From UBA5069 sp964560495 (GTDB lineage Bacteria; Chloroflexota; Anaerolineae; Caldilineales; Caldilineaceae): 64,000 bases of DNA. Every line of letters starts with the position of its first letter. The stretch's first letter is position 1. The notes under the pieces were generated by a model. The model did not search any database, had not been told where the DNA came from, and was given only the letters and a program-made list of their open reading frames with translations. Below, piece after piece: positions 1 through 10,900 of the stretch. Position numbers and translations under genes: made by a program. The stretch is taken from positions 4,065-68,064 of the forward strand of contig CAZLMM010000029.1 in NCBI GenBank assembly GCA_964560495.1, read 5' to 3'.

Positions 1-1726
1 CGAGAAAGATTGGCGTTGTCGCCGCCAACAGACACAACCCCACTGCTAACCAGGTGTTGGGCAGACGGCGCGCTTCGCACCAGATGAGACCGATCAGGCT
101 CAGCCACCAGAGAGGCATAGTGAGCTTTGCGAACCGTTCGCTCACGCCGCCCAGGGCAAGGTAACTCCAGGCATTGAGCAGCGGCAACCCCGGTGGATAG
201 CTTGGGTGGTTCATTTTATCCCCGGCGTAACGGTCAAGAAAGCGCAGCACACTACCTTCTGAGTAAAGAGCGCGGCTGTTGAAGCCCCACGTCGTCCAAG
301 AATCCTGGTCGCCAAAAGGAGACACGCCTGCCTGCACGATGAGGCACGCAAGAAGAAAACCGATCACGCCGATGCCAGGCAACACCCCCAGGTGAATGCG
401 CGGCCGCATTTGGGGTAGAGCGGGTGGTTCAATCGTGGACGGGCGGTTTTGCCCGCGCCGTGCAAACACTATCAGGCTGCCTCCCAATACTACCAGTGGA
501 ACCCCGACGCTTGCCAACGACCAGGGGATCGCTGCCAGCGAGAGCAGCGTCATCCACCAAGCCGTAAGCAAGGCGCCGAAGGTGAGTGCGCTCGCCAGGC
601 TGCGCAGCTCCTGCCAGCCCAGACTGCTGCTCACCCCAAAGCCAGTGATCGCTACCATGAGCGTCGCCAGCAGCCCCCACGGAAACTGGCCCAATCCAGC
701 CTGGGGGATGCCGGCGGGCAGGTCGCCCGTGGGCGCTCGCCATGCTTCCAACCCGGCCAGCGGCCCCGCCGCCCGAATCCAACCGGGCGCCGGCGGCCGG
801 CCTGTCGCTGGCTGGATAATCCCAACAGCAGAGGAGGGCGGTCTGCCGGGTCGCGGCGCGGCAAAACTCACCTGGCGCGAATAGAGCAGATAGAACGCCC
901 GCACTTTGAGATAGCTTGTGGCCGGGCTTGCGTCGAATACGATGACCTCGCCCTCTGGCAAGATGCCAGAGGCTTTCACGAGCAACTGATTTACCTGGGC
1001 TGATTCGGCATAATGGGGAACGTAGAGGGCCGCAGTCGATTCATCGAGGCTGGCAAAACGTTGCCACAGCGGTGGGAGGAGCCGCGCCTGTTCTATGACG
1101 ACACCCACCGCCGCTATCGCGCACACAGTTGCAAGGGATGCGATCAACACTCGGCCCGGCATTGCTCCACTTATGGGCAGCGCGGCAACAGCCAGACAAA
1201 TGCTCACGAAAAAAGCCGTAAGCAAGATCAAGTATCGGAAGTCGGGAAGGGTGACGGCAAGGGGCGTCAGAACTCGTCCCAAAAGCGCATCGAGTGCAAA
1301 CGGAGGCCGCTTGAGTAATGATGCCTGGGCGAGGAAAACATTGAGTTCATTTTGTCTGGGGAAGACGATTTGCAGGTTTTGGGGATCGCCCATCCACTCT
1401 GTGTGTAACCCTATGGGGATGACAATTGTGTGGATGCGCCCATCGGCAACGACCGAGAAAGGCGCGCGCGCAATCTGTTGATCTACATGCCAATGGACGA
1501 CGCCGCGCTGCTCCTGGATCGCCGTGTCGGTGATGGCGATGCGCACGAGCAGAGCGTCACGCCAGTCAGGCGCTGCTGGGATTTCCAGTTGTGTGGGATC
1601 AACCGGAGAGGGGCTGACAGGTTCGAGCCAGACAAACGCGATCGAAGACAGCCAGAGAAGGGCCACCGCTGCGCCGAATAGCAGGGGCAGCCAGCGCAGC
1701 GTTGAGCGGAGAGCAGATAAGTTCAA
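1..1726 (-). CDS. Partial multi-pass membrane protein (possible GT39-like glycosyltransferase)
   Basis: An uninterrupted minus-strand frame of 575 codons runs from a TTG at 1726 off the left edge, so only the N-terminal part is present. The start is set by an in-frame TAA a few codons upstream; no ATG or GTG lies between. A transmembrane segment follows at about residues 8-27, then a roughly 150-residue polar, probably extracytoplasmic region, then further hydrophobic segments. A downstream stretch reads DQDSWTTWGFNSRALYSEG and then SYPPGLPLL; an aromatic/acidic loop followed by a YPPG-type motif is reminiscent of GT-C glycosyltransferases of the ArnT/PMT kind, but the fit is weak. Function is uncertain; that it is coding and membrane-bound is fairly secure. 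Confidence 0.7.
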   Translation of the reverse strand, partial: MNLSALRSTLRWLPLLFGAAVALLWLSSIAFVWLEPVSPSPVDPTQLEIPAAPDWRDALLVRIAITDTAIQEQRGVVHWHVDQQIARAPFSVVADGRIHTIVIPIGLHTEWMGDPQNLQIVFPRQNELNVFLAQASLLKRPPFALDALLGRVLTPLAVTLPDFRYLILLTAFFVSICLAVAALPISGAMPGRVLIASLATVCAIAAVGVVIEQARLLPPLWQRFASLDESTAALYVPHYAESAQVNQLLVKASGILPEGEVIVFDASPATSYLKVRAFYLLYSRQVSFAAPRPGRPPSSAVGIIQPATGRPPAPGWIRAAGPLAGLEAWRAPTGDLPAGIPQAGLGQFPWGLLATLMVAITGFGVSSSLGWQELRSLASALTFGALLTAWWMTLLSLAAIPWSLASVGVPLVVLGGSLIVFARRGQNRPSTIEPPALPQMRPRIHLGVLPGIGVIGFLLACLIVQAGVSPFGDQDSWTTWGFNSRALYSEGSVLRFLDRYAGDKMNHPSYPPGLPLLNAWSYLALGGVSERFAKLTMPLWWLSLIGLIWCEARRLPNTWLAVGLCLLAATTPIFL

Positions 1727-1768
1727 TGTGTAGTGGCCTGCTGAAACAACACTGGGATCACCTGACGG

Positions 1769-1897
1769 TTACGGACGGATGGCCTGGTCAAAGTCGAGTC
1801 GCTGCACCCACTTTTCTTCCACAAAGGTCTGGATAAGCTGGCGGAAGATGGTGCGGTTGGAAAAGAGGATCTTGTAGCCGCTGTCATGGATGTTCAT
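1769..1897 (-). pseudogene. Truncated Rpn/YhgA-like nuclease-transposase N-terminus
   Basis: A 42-residue frame starts MNIHDSGYKILFSN and contains FVEEKWVQRLDF. This matches the N-terminal helix region of the Rpn recombination-promoting nuclease/putative transposase family (D-x-x-Y-K-x-L-F-S-N followed by F-V-x-x-x-W-x-x-x-L-D-F). Family members are normally about 200-330 aa with a PD-(D/E)XK core; here the frame stops at 1769 and the core is missing. It sits between the 5' end of the left-edge membrane protein gene and the 3' end of the giant secreted protein, so it is probably a decayed mobile-type gene. Confidence 0.6.
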
Positions 1898-1982
1898 GGC
1901 GCCACTTTACGTACTTTGCCGTCAGAAGTCAAGCGGATGGGCGTCCATCTTCCAAGAAGGTGGGCGCCCATCCGCAGCGCGT

Positions 1983-4900
1983 CTATTTCGTCACAATCGG
2001 CAGGAAGACACTGTTCAGAGTTGCGAAAGGCGTCGCTGCTGTTGTCGGCGTCGCTGTGACCGTGGGTGTTGCTGTGGCCGTGGGTGTTGCCGTGGGTGTT
2101 GCCGTGGCCGTGGGTGTTGCTGTAGCGGTTTCGGTCGGCGCCGCTACAGTTGTCTCCGTTGCCATCGGCGTGGGGGTCGAAGTGGCAGTCGGCGTTGGGG
2201 TATGCGTTGCCGTCCCTGTCGCCGTAGCCGTCGGCGTCGGCGTTGCGGTGGGCGTCTTCGTCGCTGGCGGCGCGTTCACCACATAGGTGACGACGTTGCT
2301 CACCCGCACTTCGTAACTCTCGCTGTTGAGCAGGCTATAGGCTGTAGCAGACATGGGCTGGGTCGTCAGCGCGTCCCAGGCGATGGCGACGGGCGCGCCC
2401 GGCCCTACCACACCTTGCCAGGTGACCACAGGATGGTCGGCGGTCAGGCTCAGGTCGAGCGTTCCGCCGCTGGCGCTGCCGGTCTGAGGCGCAAGACCTT
2501 GCTGGCTAAAGGGGAAGGAGACCATCGCCGTAAGCAGCTCGCTCGACGTGACCACCGTCTGCACCTGGATTCCATCGCCCACCATGCTGGCCAGGGGATT
2601 CAGACTTAGCATAAGTCCGTGAGCTGGCTCGGCGACCACAATGTCCGACGCAATGGCCGCATTGCCAGCCTGATCCACCGCTGTGGCGCGCAGGAAGTTC
2701 GCTCCTGGCGTCAGCGTAATTGGCGCCGACCAACTGCCGCCGCTCACCGTGGCGGTGATCTCGTTGAGGAAGACATTCGCCAGGCTGACGTCTTCCGTCA
2801 CCAGCCCGGTGACGATGATGGACAACTGCTCTGGCGCGCTGTATTCGATATAGACGGCGCGGCCCGGCTCGACCGGCGTCGGAGTGAGAATGGCGATCTG
2901 CGGCGCGCTTGTGTCGAAACCGCCCGCCACTTTGTACGGCCATTGCAGGCTCGTCTTCAAGCCTTTGTTGTCCACTACTTCGCCAATGAGCACCTCGTCC
3001 ATCACACTACCCGTGGGCGGGACGAAGGGCAAGGCCAGATGTCCTTTGTCCGTTACCACCTGGCTGAGCAGCACGCTCCCGCCCGATGTGCGCACAGTGA
3101 CCGTGGCCGTCGCTCTGTTGTAGATCGTCACTTCTCCCAGAGCCGGGTCGCCCGGCGCGTAGACGCCGTGATCCGTAAACAGGTCAGTGATAGTTGCGCC
3201 GCCCACATCCACAAAGCGCGCCTCGCCGCCCAGCTCGGCAAAGCTCGTCCCATCGCGCACCTTGAAGATCAGCTGGTGTGCGCCGGCGATTTCTGTGGTG
3301 AAGACGCCGCTGAGCGCAAGCTCATTCACACCGGCTGCGAACGAATAGGGAATCAGCAGGCCGAGAGAGCGGTAGTCGCCCCGGGGCGTCAGCGCGTACA
3401 GCTCGATGAGCGCATCGGACAACGCCTGATTCAGCCGCACCGTCGCGCTGATGGTCGTCGCCACATCCATCACGCCGTCAGGATCGAGACCGCTTTCGTT
3501 GGTTGCGGCATCCATGCTCTCCACCAGCAGTGAGACGCCCTGCACGTCGATGGGCAGGGTGCGTTCCTCGCCTTCGTAGAGGAAGATGAAGAAGTAGCGC
3601 CCGGTGCGCATGGTCGTCGGCAGCGTGTAGGTCGCCGGGAAGTCGCCGACAATGCTGGTGATGACATTGGTGGCGCTCATCACCTCTAGCGCCGACCAGA
3701 CGATGGTGTCGTCGGTGACAGGCGCGTCGATGGGCGCAAGCACCATCCCGTTGCTCACGGGCTTAAGCAGATGAATCGTCAGGTTTACCGTTTCGCTGGC
3801 CTGATAGCTGTTTTTGTCGCTCTCCAGCCAGGCGCGGTCATCTTCGAGCACCCGCACCCATGTGCTGTCGATGATGAGCGTGTATGGTTGCTCTGTGGGC
3901 GAATTGGGATGCGAGCGCAGCAACGCGGTCGCGCGCTCGCTCACCTGGCCCACGTCGAAGGTCCACGACACGCTCACATCACTGCCCGCGCCGATGTTCA
4001 CCGTCTGCATGAATTCCTGGCCGGCATAGCGCAGGGTGAGGTCATAGGGCCTGGGCGCGCCGCTGAGACCGATGAGACGCACGGTGTAAGTTGCGTCGTC
4101 GAAGGGCAGATAGACCGGCGCATTCAGACTTTGGCGCAGCTCGATCTGCGGCCCGCTGACCGTCATATCAGTCTTGGCGCTCTGGTCGTCCATTTCCACC
4201 ACAGCCGGGAAGACGCCCGTGATGAGCGCCGCAGGAACGTCAACGACCTGCGTCACCTGAACCTGGCTGTTAGCCGGCAGCGTTGCCATCTTTTCGCTCA
4301 TCTGGTCGAAGGCAATGAAGGTCAGCAGCGTCTCACCCTCCGGCCCGGGATTGTCCACGACAGCCGTGAGCGTCAACGGCGCACCCGGCGCACCCGGGCT
4401 GGCGCTCAGGCTGACGAGCCGTGCGGCGGGCGCCTGGCGCGGCGCAGCGTTGACTACGAGCGTCCGTTGCTCGACGATAGCGCCATCCGGCCCGATGAGC
4501 GTGATGACCACCGTCTGCGGGCCGGCGCGGTCCGCAAGATTCAGGCGCGGCGCAAACGAGTGAGTTGCTCCCGGATGGACAGTGAAGTCGCTGCGTTCGC
4601 TGAGCGCGCCTTCCACCACCAGGCTGCCCTGCCACGGCAGGTCATTGGCTGGCCCGCTGGTCACGTCGATGGTGATAGGAACGCTCACATCCAGCGCCGG
4701 GTCGCCCACCTGCGCGTCAAGGCTGATGATGTACTGCGGCTCGACGATGGTGAAGGCCAGGTTGGCGACGCCCAGGACGCGCCCGGAGGCGGCATGGGTG
4801 ACGGTGAAGATCGCGCTGTGGGGGCCAGGCGGCAGGCTGTTGAGCGCCACGTTGATGCTTTGCGAGCCGAAAGGCGTCAGCGTCAGGCCGGCTGCGCCTT

Positions 4901-7900
4901 GCAGCGACGGGCTGTTGACAATATAGTTCACCGTCGCATCGAATTGCTCGCCGCCCTGATTGCTTACGGTGGCGCTGATGGCTGCGTCGCTGGTCAGCAC
5001 TAACGTCGCGGGGTCGCGCGTGACGCCTCCCAGCTCCGCGGCGACGTTCGCCGTTTCGTTGCGCACAGTCACGGCGACCGCCGCGTGGAGGGCCTCGGTT
5101 GAATCGCCGCTCAGCATGATCGCCGGATCGAAGCTGCCGATCTGCGTGGGCGTGAAGCGATGGGTCAGCGTCACGGTCTCGCTGTGGTCAAGGATGATTG
5201 TCTCCTGGCTGTCGCCCCAATCGACCGTCGTCACTGCGACCGTGTCGTCATGGCCGTTCGTCAACGCCAGGCTGGCTTCAGTCGCTTCGCCCAGCGCGAT
5301 GCTGGTGGGCGTGAAGCTGAGCGACGCGTCCACATCGGGCGGGCGCACCATGACTTGCGTCGTCGCCAGGCCGCCCAGATTGGTCGTGGCCGTATAGCGC
5401 GCTGTCCCCACAGGCGGCGCAGCGTCGCTCAGATTGAAGGCGACGGTGGCGCTGGGTGCAATGCTGGGAGAGATCTGATTGAACAAAACTGCGCCGTCGC
5501 TGCGCGTCACTGTCACCGTGACATTGCTGCTCAGCGGGCTGGTGTTGACGGCCAGTCCGCTGAGCACCACGGTGGAGAGCGCATCATCCGCCGCGTAGCC
5601 TGGGATATTTCGACGTTGGGCAGCGCGGTCTGCCACGAGTGTGACCGCCGCACTGCTCTCGTCGATGCGGAAGCTGGCGCTGTTGCGGCCCAGGAACTGG
5701 CGCTGTGTGGGGTCGGCGATGCCCTGCGGCTCGCGGCTGAAGAGTACGCCTTCCAGCACAAGCTGACCGCGCGCGGCCGGGTTGTCCGCCAGGCTGGGGT
5801 TGATCAACGGCAGGTCGAGGGTGACCACGCCGCCGCCGTTCACGGTCAGGAGATCTTCGCGCAACACCTGGTCGTCTGTGGCAGCGCCGCCCGCACCGCC
5901 TCCTGCGCCGAAGACGACGGCGCGCGCTTCTGTCACCACCACTGGCCCGCTGCGCCCGATGATCAGGCTCGCTAATTGAGCGTCGCTGAGACCGCTCAGA
6001 TCCGTATCGCTGAGAGATGCGCCGGTCGTCGCGTTAAGCGCGCTCAGCATGCGCACGCCTTCTTGCAACAAGAAAAGCTGTGGGCCGGCGCCGACCATGG
6101 CAACGAAGTTGTAGTTGTCAGAGTGGAAAATCTCTTGCTGGCTTCCATCTGTAAGATCCACCCGAAACAGACCAAACCCATTGCTTCCCGAACCAGGGAA
6201 GATCGCTGCGTAGTGAAAGGTCGAACCATTGAGCACGAAGTTTTGATTGGGGAAGCCCAGGAAGTAATTGATGTCGAGTTGCACGTTGCGCAAGAAGGCG
6301 CCGTCAACTGCGCTGAAGACATGTAGTTCGTTGATAGTCGTATCGAGCGCCAGGAGATAGTCCTGGTTGGCGGCGATAGCCTGAAGCTGCGTCGCTACTG
6401 GCGTCGCCCAGGTCAGACTGCCGTCCGTCGCATCATAGGCCGCAATGGACTTTTCCCCTTCGATATTGCGGTAGATGTAGAGCATGTTATCTACCAGGAG
6501 CGCCGGCGCCGTCTGGGTAATGACGCCGCGTTGCGCGCCTGTGTCTGGGTTGAGCAGAATATAGCCATTCCCTGCGCCGATTTGCGGCAGAGGCATGGCG
6601 AGACCGGCTTTGCCGCCTGGCTGGGCTGCTGTGTCGCCAACAAGGAACAAGACGGCCAGTGCATCGTCGGAGGCCAGGAGAGGTAGATTGGCGCCGCTGC
6701 CGATCGTCTGAGTCCAGGCGACATCCCCTGTTTCCGCGTCCAGAGCTACGAGCTTGCTGCTGACCAGGGCGAAAATATGGGTGCTGTTGGCAGCCAGCCC
6801 AAAGACGCTGAAACCGTGACTGCTGTACGAAGTCTCCCACACCAGCTGCCCTGTGCTGGCCTCACGGGCTTGCAATCTTTCCAGAGTCGAATCGACGGTG
6901 ATGATCAGTCCATTGACCGACAACGGGTTGCCGCTTGAGAAGAAAGCATGGTCACTCGTCCAATTTTGCTGATAGGGCGCAGTGAAGTCTGCCGCCGTGT
7001 AGTTGCTGGCGCCGCCGTCAGCCAGGTTTGCTCGCCAATCCTCAGACAGGCCGGCCGGCGTCCCGGGTTTGATCACCCGCAGCCGCAGCGTCGCCGAGAT
7101 CAGCGCCGGGTTGACGGTGATGACGCTGTTGGTCGTGATCACATCGGTGGTGAGATAGGCCAGCCGTTCGGTCTGCACGTGCAGGCTCGTCTCCAGGCCC
7201 GTAATGGCGACCTTTGTCGTGAGCATGACCGGCTCGCCCAGGTGATCGACGCCCTCGGCGCGCAGGCGATAGACGCCGCTGCGCAGTTGAGTGGGCGTCG
7301 TCAGTACGCCGGTGATAGATGCGCCGACGGCGACTGGCGCGTTCACACTGACCTGCGTCAAGGTGACGCCTTTACTGTCAGTCAGCCTCACCACGCCGGC
7401 GAAGCTGGTCTGCACACCGCCGCGGTTGCGCAATACGAAGGGGAGAGTCTGCCCGGCGTCGATGGGGTCGGGCAGGTCGAGCGTCAGGGCGCTTTTGGGC
7501 ACGATGAACGATCCCAAGAGTTGCTCTGGCGCGCCGCTGCGCTGCAAATGGGGCGCGTCCACTCTCACCGAATAGACGCCGCCGCGAGTCATGGAGAGCG
7601 GTGTAGTTACAGTGAAGTCCAACCGGCCTTCAACGGAGACTGGCGACACGCCTACGGTCTGGCTGAACGTGTTCTCTACAGAGAACACCGTCACTGTCAA
7701 GGGGCTGGCAACCGGCGGCAGGATCAGCGCGTTGGTCTCGACCAGTGCAGGAGGATTGAGCTGCATGCGCAAGGGTTCGCCGGCATAGCGCACAGGGTCG
7801 AGCACGGCCAGCGTGGGTGGCTCGATGGTGGAGGGGAGCGTCAAAACGGTGGTCGTATCCACCGTGGCGCCAGCGGCGCGAGCGTCCAGCCGGGCGGCGG

Positions 7901-10900
7901 CAAAGAGCGACTGATCCAGCGGTAGTGGGTTGGGGAGCGGCAGATCGAGCGACGCGCTCGACAAGCCGTCGCTGACGGAGCCGGTCAACACTGCGCTCGA
8001 TGCCAGAGGCGTCGGCCCATTTTTTAAGGCGGACTGAAGCTGGAAGGTCCCGCTGAAGGGTGAGCCGTTGAGCAGAGCAAAAAGGCTGTCTGGGTTATTC
8101 TGGCCGATGGTCAGCGGGTCGCCTGTGTATTCCACCGACGCCAGAGCCAGCACAGGTATCACTCGCACCGTCTGCTTGATGGCGCAGGCCACGAAACCGC
8201 AGCCTGGATCGTCCAATTCGCTGCGGATGCGGTAGTCCAGTCCGGGATTGGCGGGGGGAAGAATCAATGTGGTGGACGCCATCTGGAAGCCGTCTGCCGA
8301 CGACAGCGGCACGGTGGTCGAATAGACAAAGGTCGGCCCACGGCGCACCTCGAAGATGACCGGCGAGCCGCTGGCGGCGCTGCGAGCCGTGACGCTCACC
8401 TGGACAGTAGAGGTGACATTGGCTGCCACTCGTAGCGGCGTCATGGTCACGCCCAGCTGCGGTCGCTGCAGGCGCAGCGTCGTTGCCAGGGTGTTGATGA
8501 GCCTGCCTTCTGCGCCGATGCGCAGACGCACATCGGTGAAACGAGTGACTGCCCGCTGATAGACTTGGGTCGCCGTCGAATTCGCCGGAATGTCGAGCGA
8601 AACCACCGGGCCGGTCAGCCCTACTTCGGGTGTGATGACAAAGGTGCGCGCAACCAATCTGTCGTTGCGCAGGGTGACAGTGAGGGTGGCCGTCTCGCCA
8701 AAGCCATACTCCGGCTTATCCTGAGTCAAGCGGGCGTTGAAGAGATCCACGGCCACGATGCCGGAACGCACCTGGTAGAAGGGGCCGGAGATGCGTAGGC
8801 TGCCGGGGAATGGACCGCTCACCACCCCGCCGGTGCGGAAGATGCCGCCCACCGACGGCGCTGTGAAGTTGTAGGGTACGTTTGTCGATTGGCCAGATGG
8901 CAGCGGCGGCGTCAATGGGATGGATTGCGCAGCGGGTCCGCTGGGGAAGCGCGGCGCGTGGGCGGCCCAGCGCCAGGCGTCCGCCACATTTGTCTCATAG
9001 ACATCGCGGCTCAGGATGGCCTCGGTCATGGTGCTGGCCAGGGTGTTTGTCACCGGAATGTTGATGGAGACCGCCGCATTGGGATTGACCGTCGCGACGA
9101 CCTGTTCGTTGTTGGCTTCCAGATAGGCCGTCGCGAAGAAGCTGCGGGCAAAAATGATGTCGTCCAGGCTCTGCATGCCGTTGATGTAGAAATCGGGATA
9201 GGCTGCAGTCGCCACCACCTGGCCTGCGCCATAGCTATACTCGATCATGGCCGGCATCTCGTTGCCGGTGCGCCGCTGCCAAAGGATGGTGGTGTTGTTG
9301 GGCCACTGGGTGAAGGAGCCATCGATCTGGATATTGGGATAATCCCGGTCCACGCCGGTGATCCAGCGCGACGGGTTGACGATGTGCACCGACATGTCCT
9401 TGCACAGGATGTCATCCTTGTAGCCCAACCCGCGCACCTGGCCGCCGGGCAGCAGCTCCCAGTCTTCGTTTTCATACTGGGTCAACACGAGGAGCGTCCC
9501 GCCGCTGAAGACATACTCCTCCAGCCAGGCGCGCGCCTGTTCGCTGCCCTGATAGCGGTTGAAGGCGCCGGTGGGCGCGATGAGCACGGGTGGGGCGGAA
9601 AGGGGCGAGACATACTCGCCGCCGTAGCCGTTCTCCTCGTCGCCAGGGAGGATGTGGATGAGCTTGGGGCGCACGCCAATCGTGCCGATAGCAGCCAACG
9701 CCCAGGAGTGGAGGCCGGTGTCCAACATGCCCAGGCCGCCATTGAGCTTGCGCAGTTCCAATTGCAGTTCCAGCTCCTGTCCGCGCAGACCGAAGTACTG
9801 GCGCTCGGCAAAGTCACGCGCGTCCGTCAAGAATTGGATTGTGCGGTCATAGGAGGTGTTGGTCAGGCTGACGGCCAGTGACGCGTAAAGCGAATCCACT
9901 GCCTCGGTGATGGTTTGGCCAGGCGGTGGCAGGATCGTTCCGCTGATCAATCCTGTGCCAGTGATAAAGGCGGTCTGATGCAGCGCGGTCAATTCGTCGA
10001 TATAATTCAGGAAGGCGGACGTGTCGGCGACAAAGTTGGCCAGTTCCTGCTGGCGCAGTTGGTAGAGGAAGAGCTTCTCGGCGCGGAAAAGACCGGCGGC
10101 GCGCGCCGCGTCGGCCTGTTCTTGCAGCGTTTGAATGTCGCCGCTGACGCCCGTCGGTTGGGACAGAAACTCCAATTCCAGGGCGTCGCGGCGGTCATCG
10201 GGGCCGCCGTTGGGCGCGGGTGGGTTGCTGCCGCCGCGCCCTCCTTTTCGGCCGCTGCCGCCAGATCCGCTGCCGCTGCCGCCGCCGCCGCCGCAACCGC
10301 CGCCGATAGTAAGTTTGGTGGCGTTGGCGATGCGATAGATGAGATTGGGCACGCTGTACATGATGCGAATGCCGAGGGCCAGGTCGGTGCCCATTGAGGC
10401 CACAGATGCGACACCTTTGAGAAATTCTAGCAGGCCAGGGCTGATAGATAGGAGCAAAGTCAACTTGACGCCAAAGTCAGGTCCAAAGTCGAACTGCAGC
10501 CCGTTCTTATCGTTGGTGGCGCCTGCTTTCAATGTAATCTTGATGGCGCCTTTCAATTCAAACTTGAGGGCGTCCAATGGGAAGCTCACACCCAGAGGCG
10601 CGCCTACCTTTGCATCCTCGAACTTCTTGGCAAACCTATCGAACTGGGCCACCAGAGCCGCGGCCTCGATATCCAACGCATCGCCCAGTTTCTTGACTGC
10701 GTCTTGCGCCGCCTTGAGCGCCTGATCGTTGACGCAGCCCTGAGGATTGATCAAGTCGAGCCGATAGTGAATGCTGGGGAGGACAGATATCTTTCCTTGC
10801 ACGACTTCGATACCATTTGTCAGGAATTTCAGGAAGTTCTTGAAGGCCTCATCTGGCGATTCTCCAGACGGAACAATCAGAAGTTTCTTTTCAATAAGAA

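Noticed and set aside
1960..2286. Plus-strand Val/Gly-rich frame of 108 codons
   Set aside because: It is the complement of the Thr/Pro linker repeats of the giant protein; composition is dictated by the repeat and there is no ribosome binding site.
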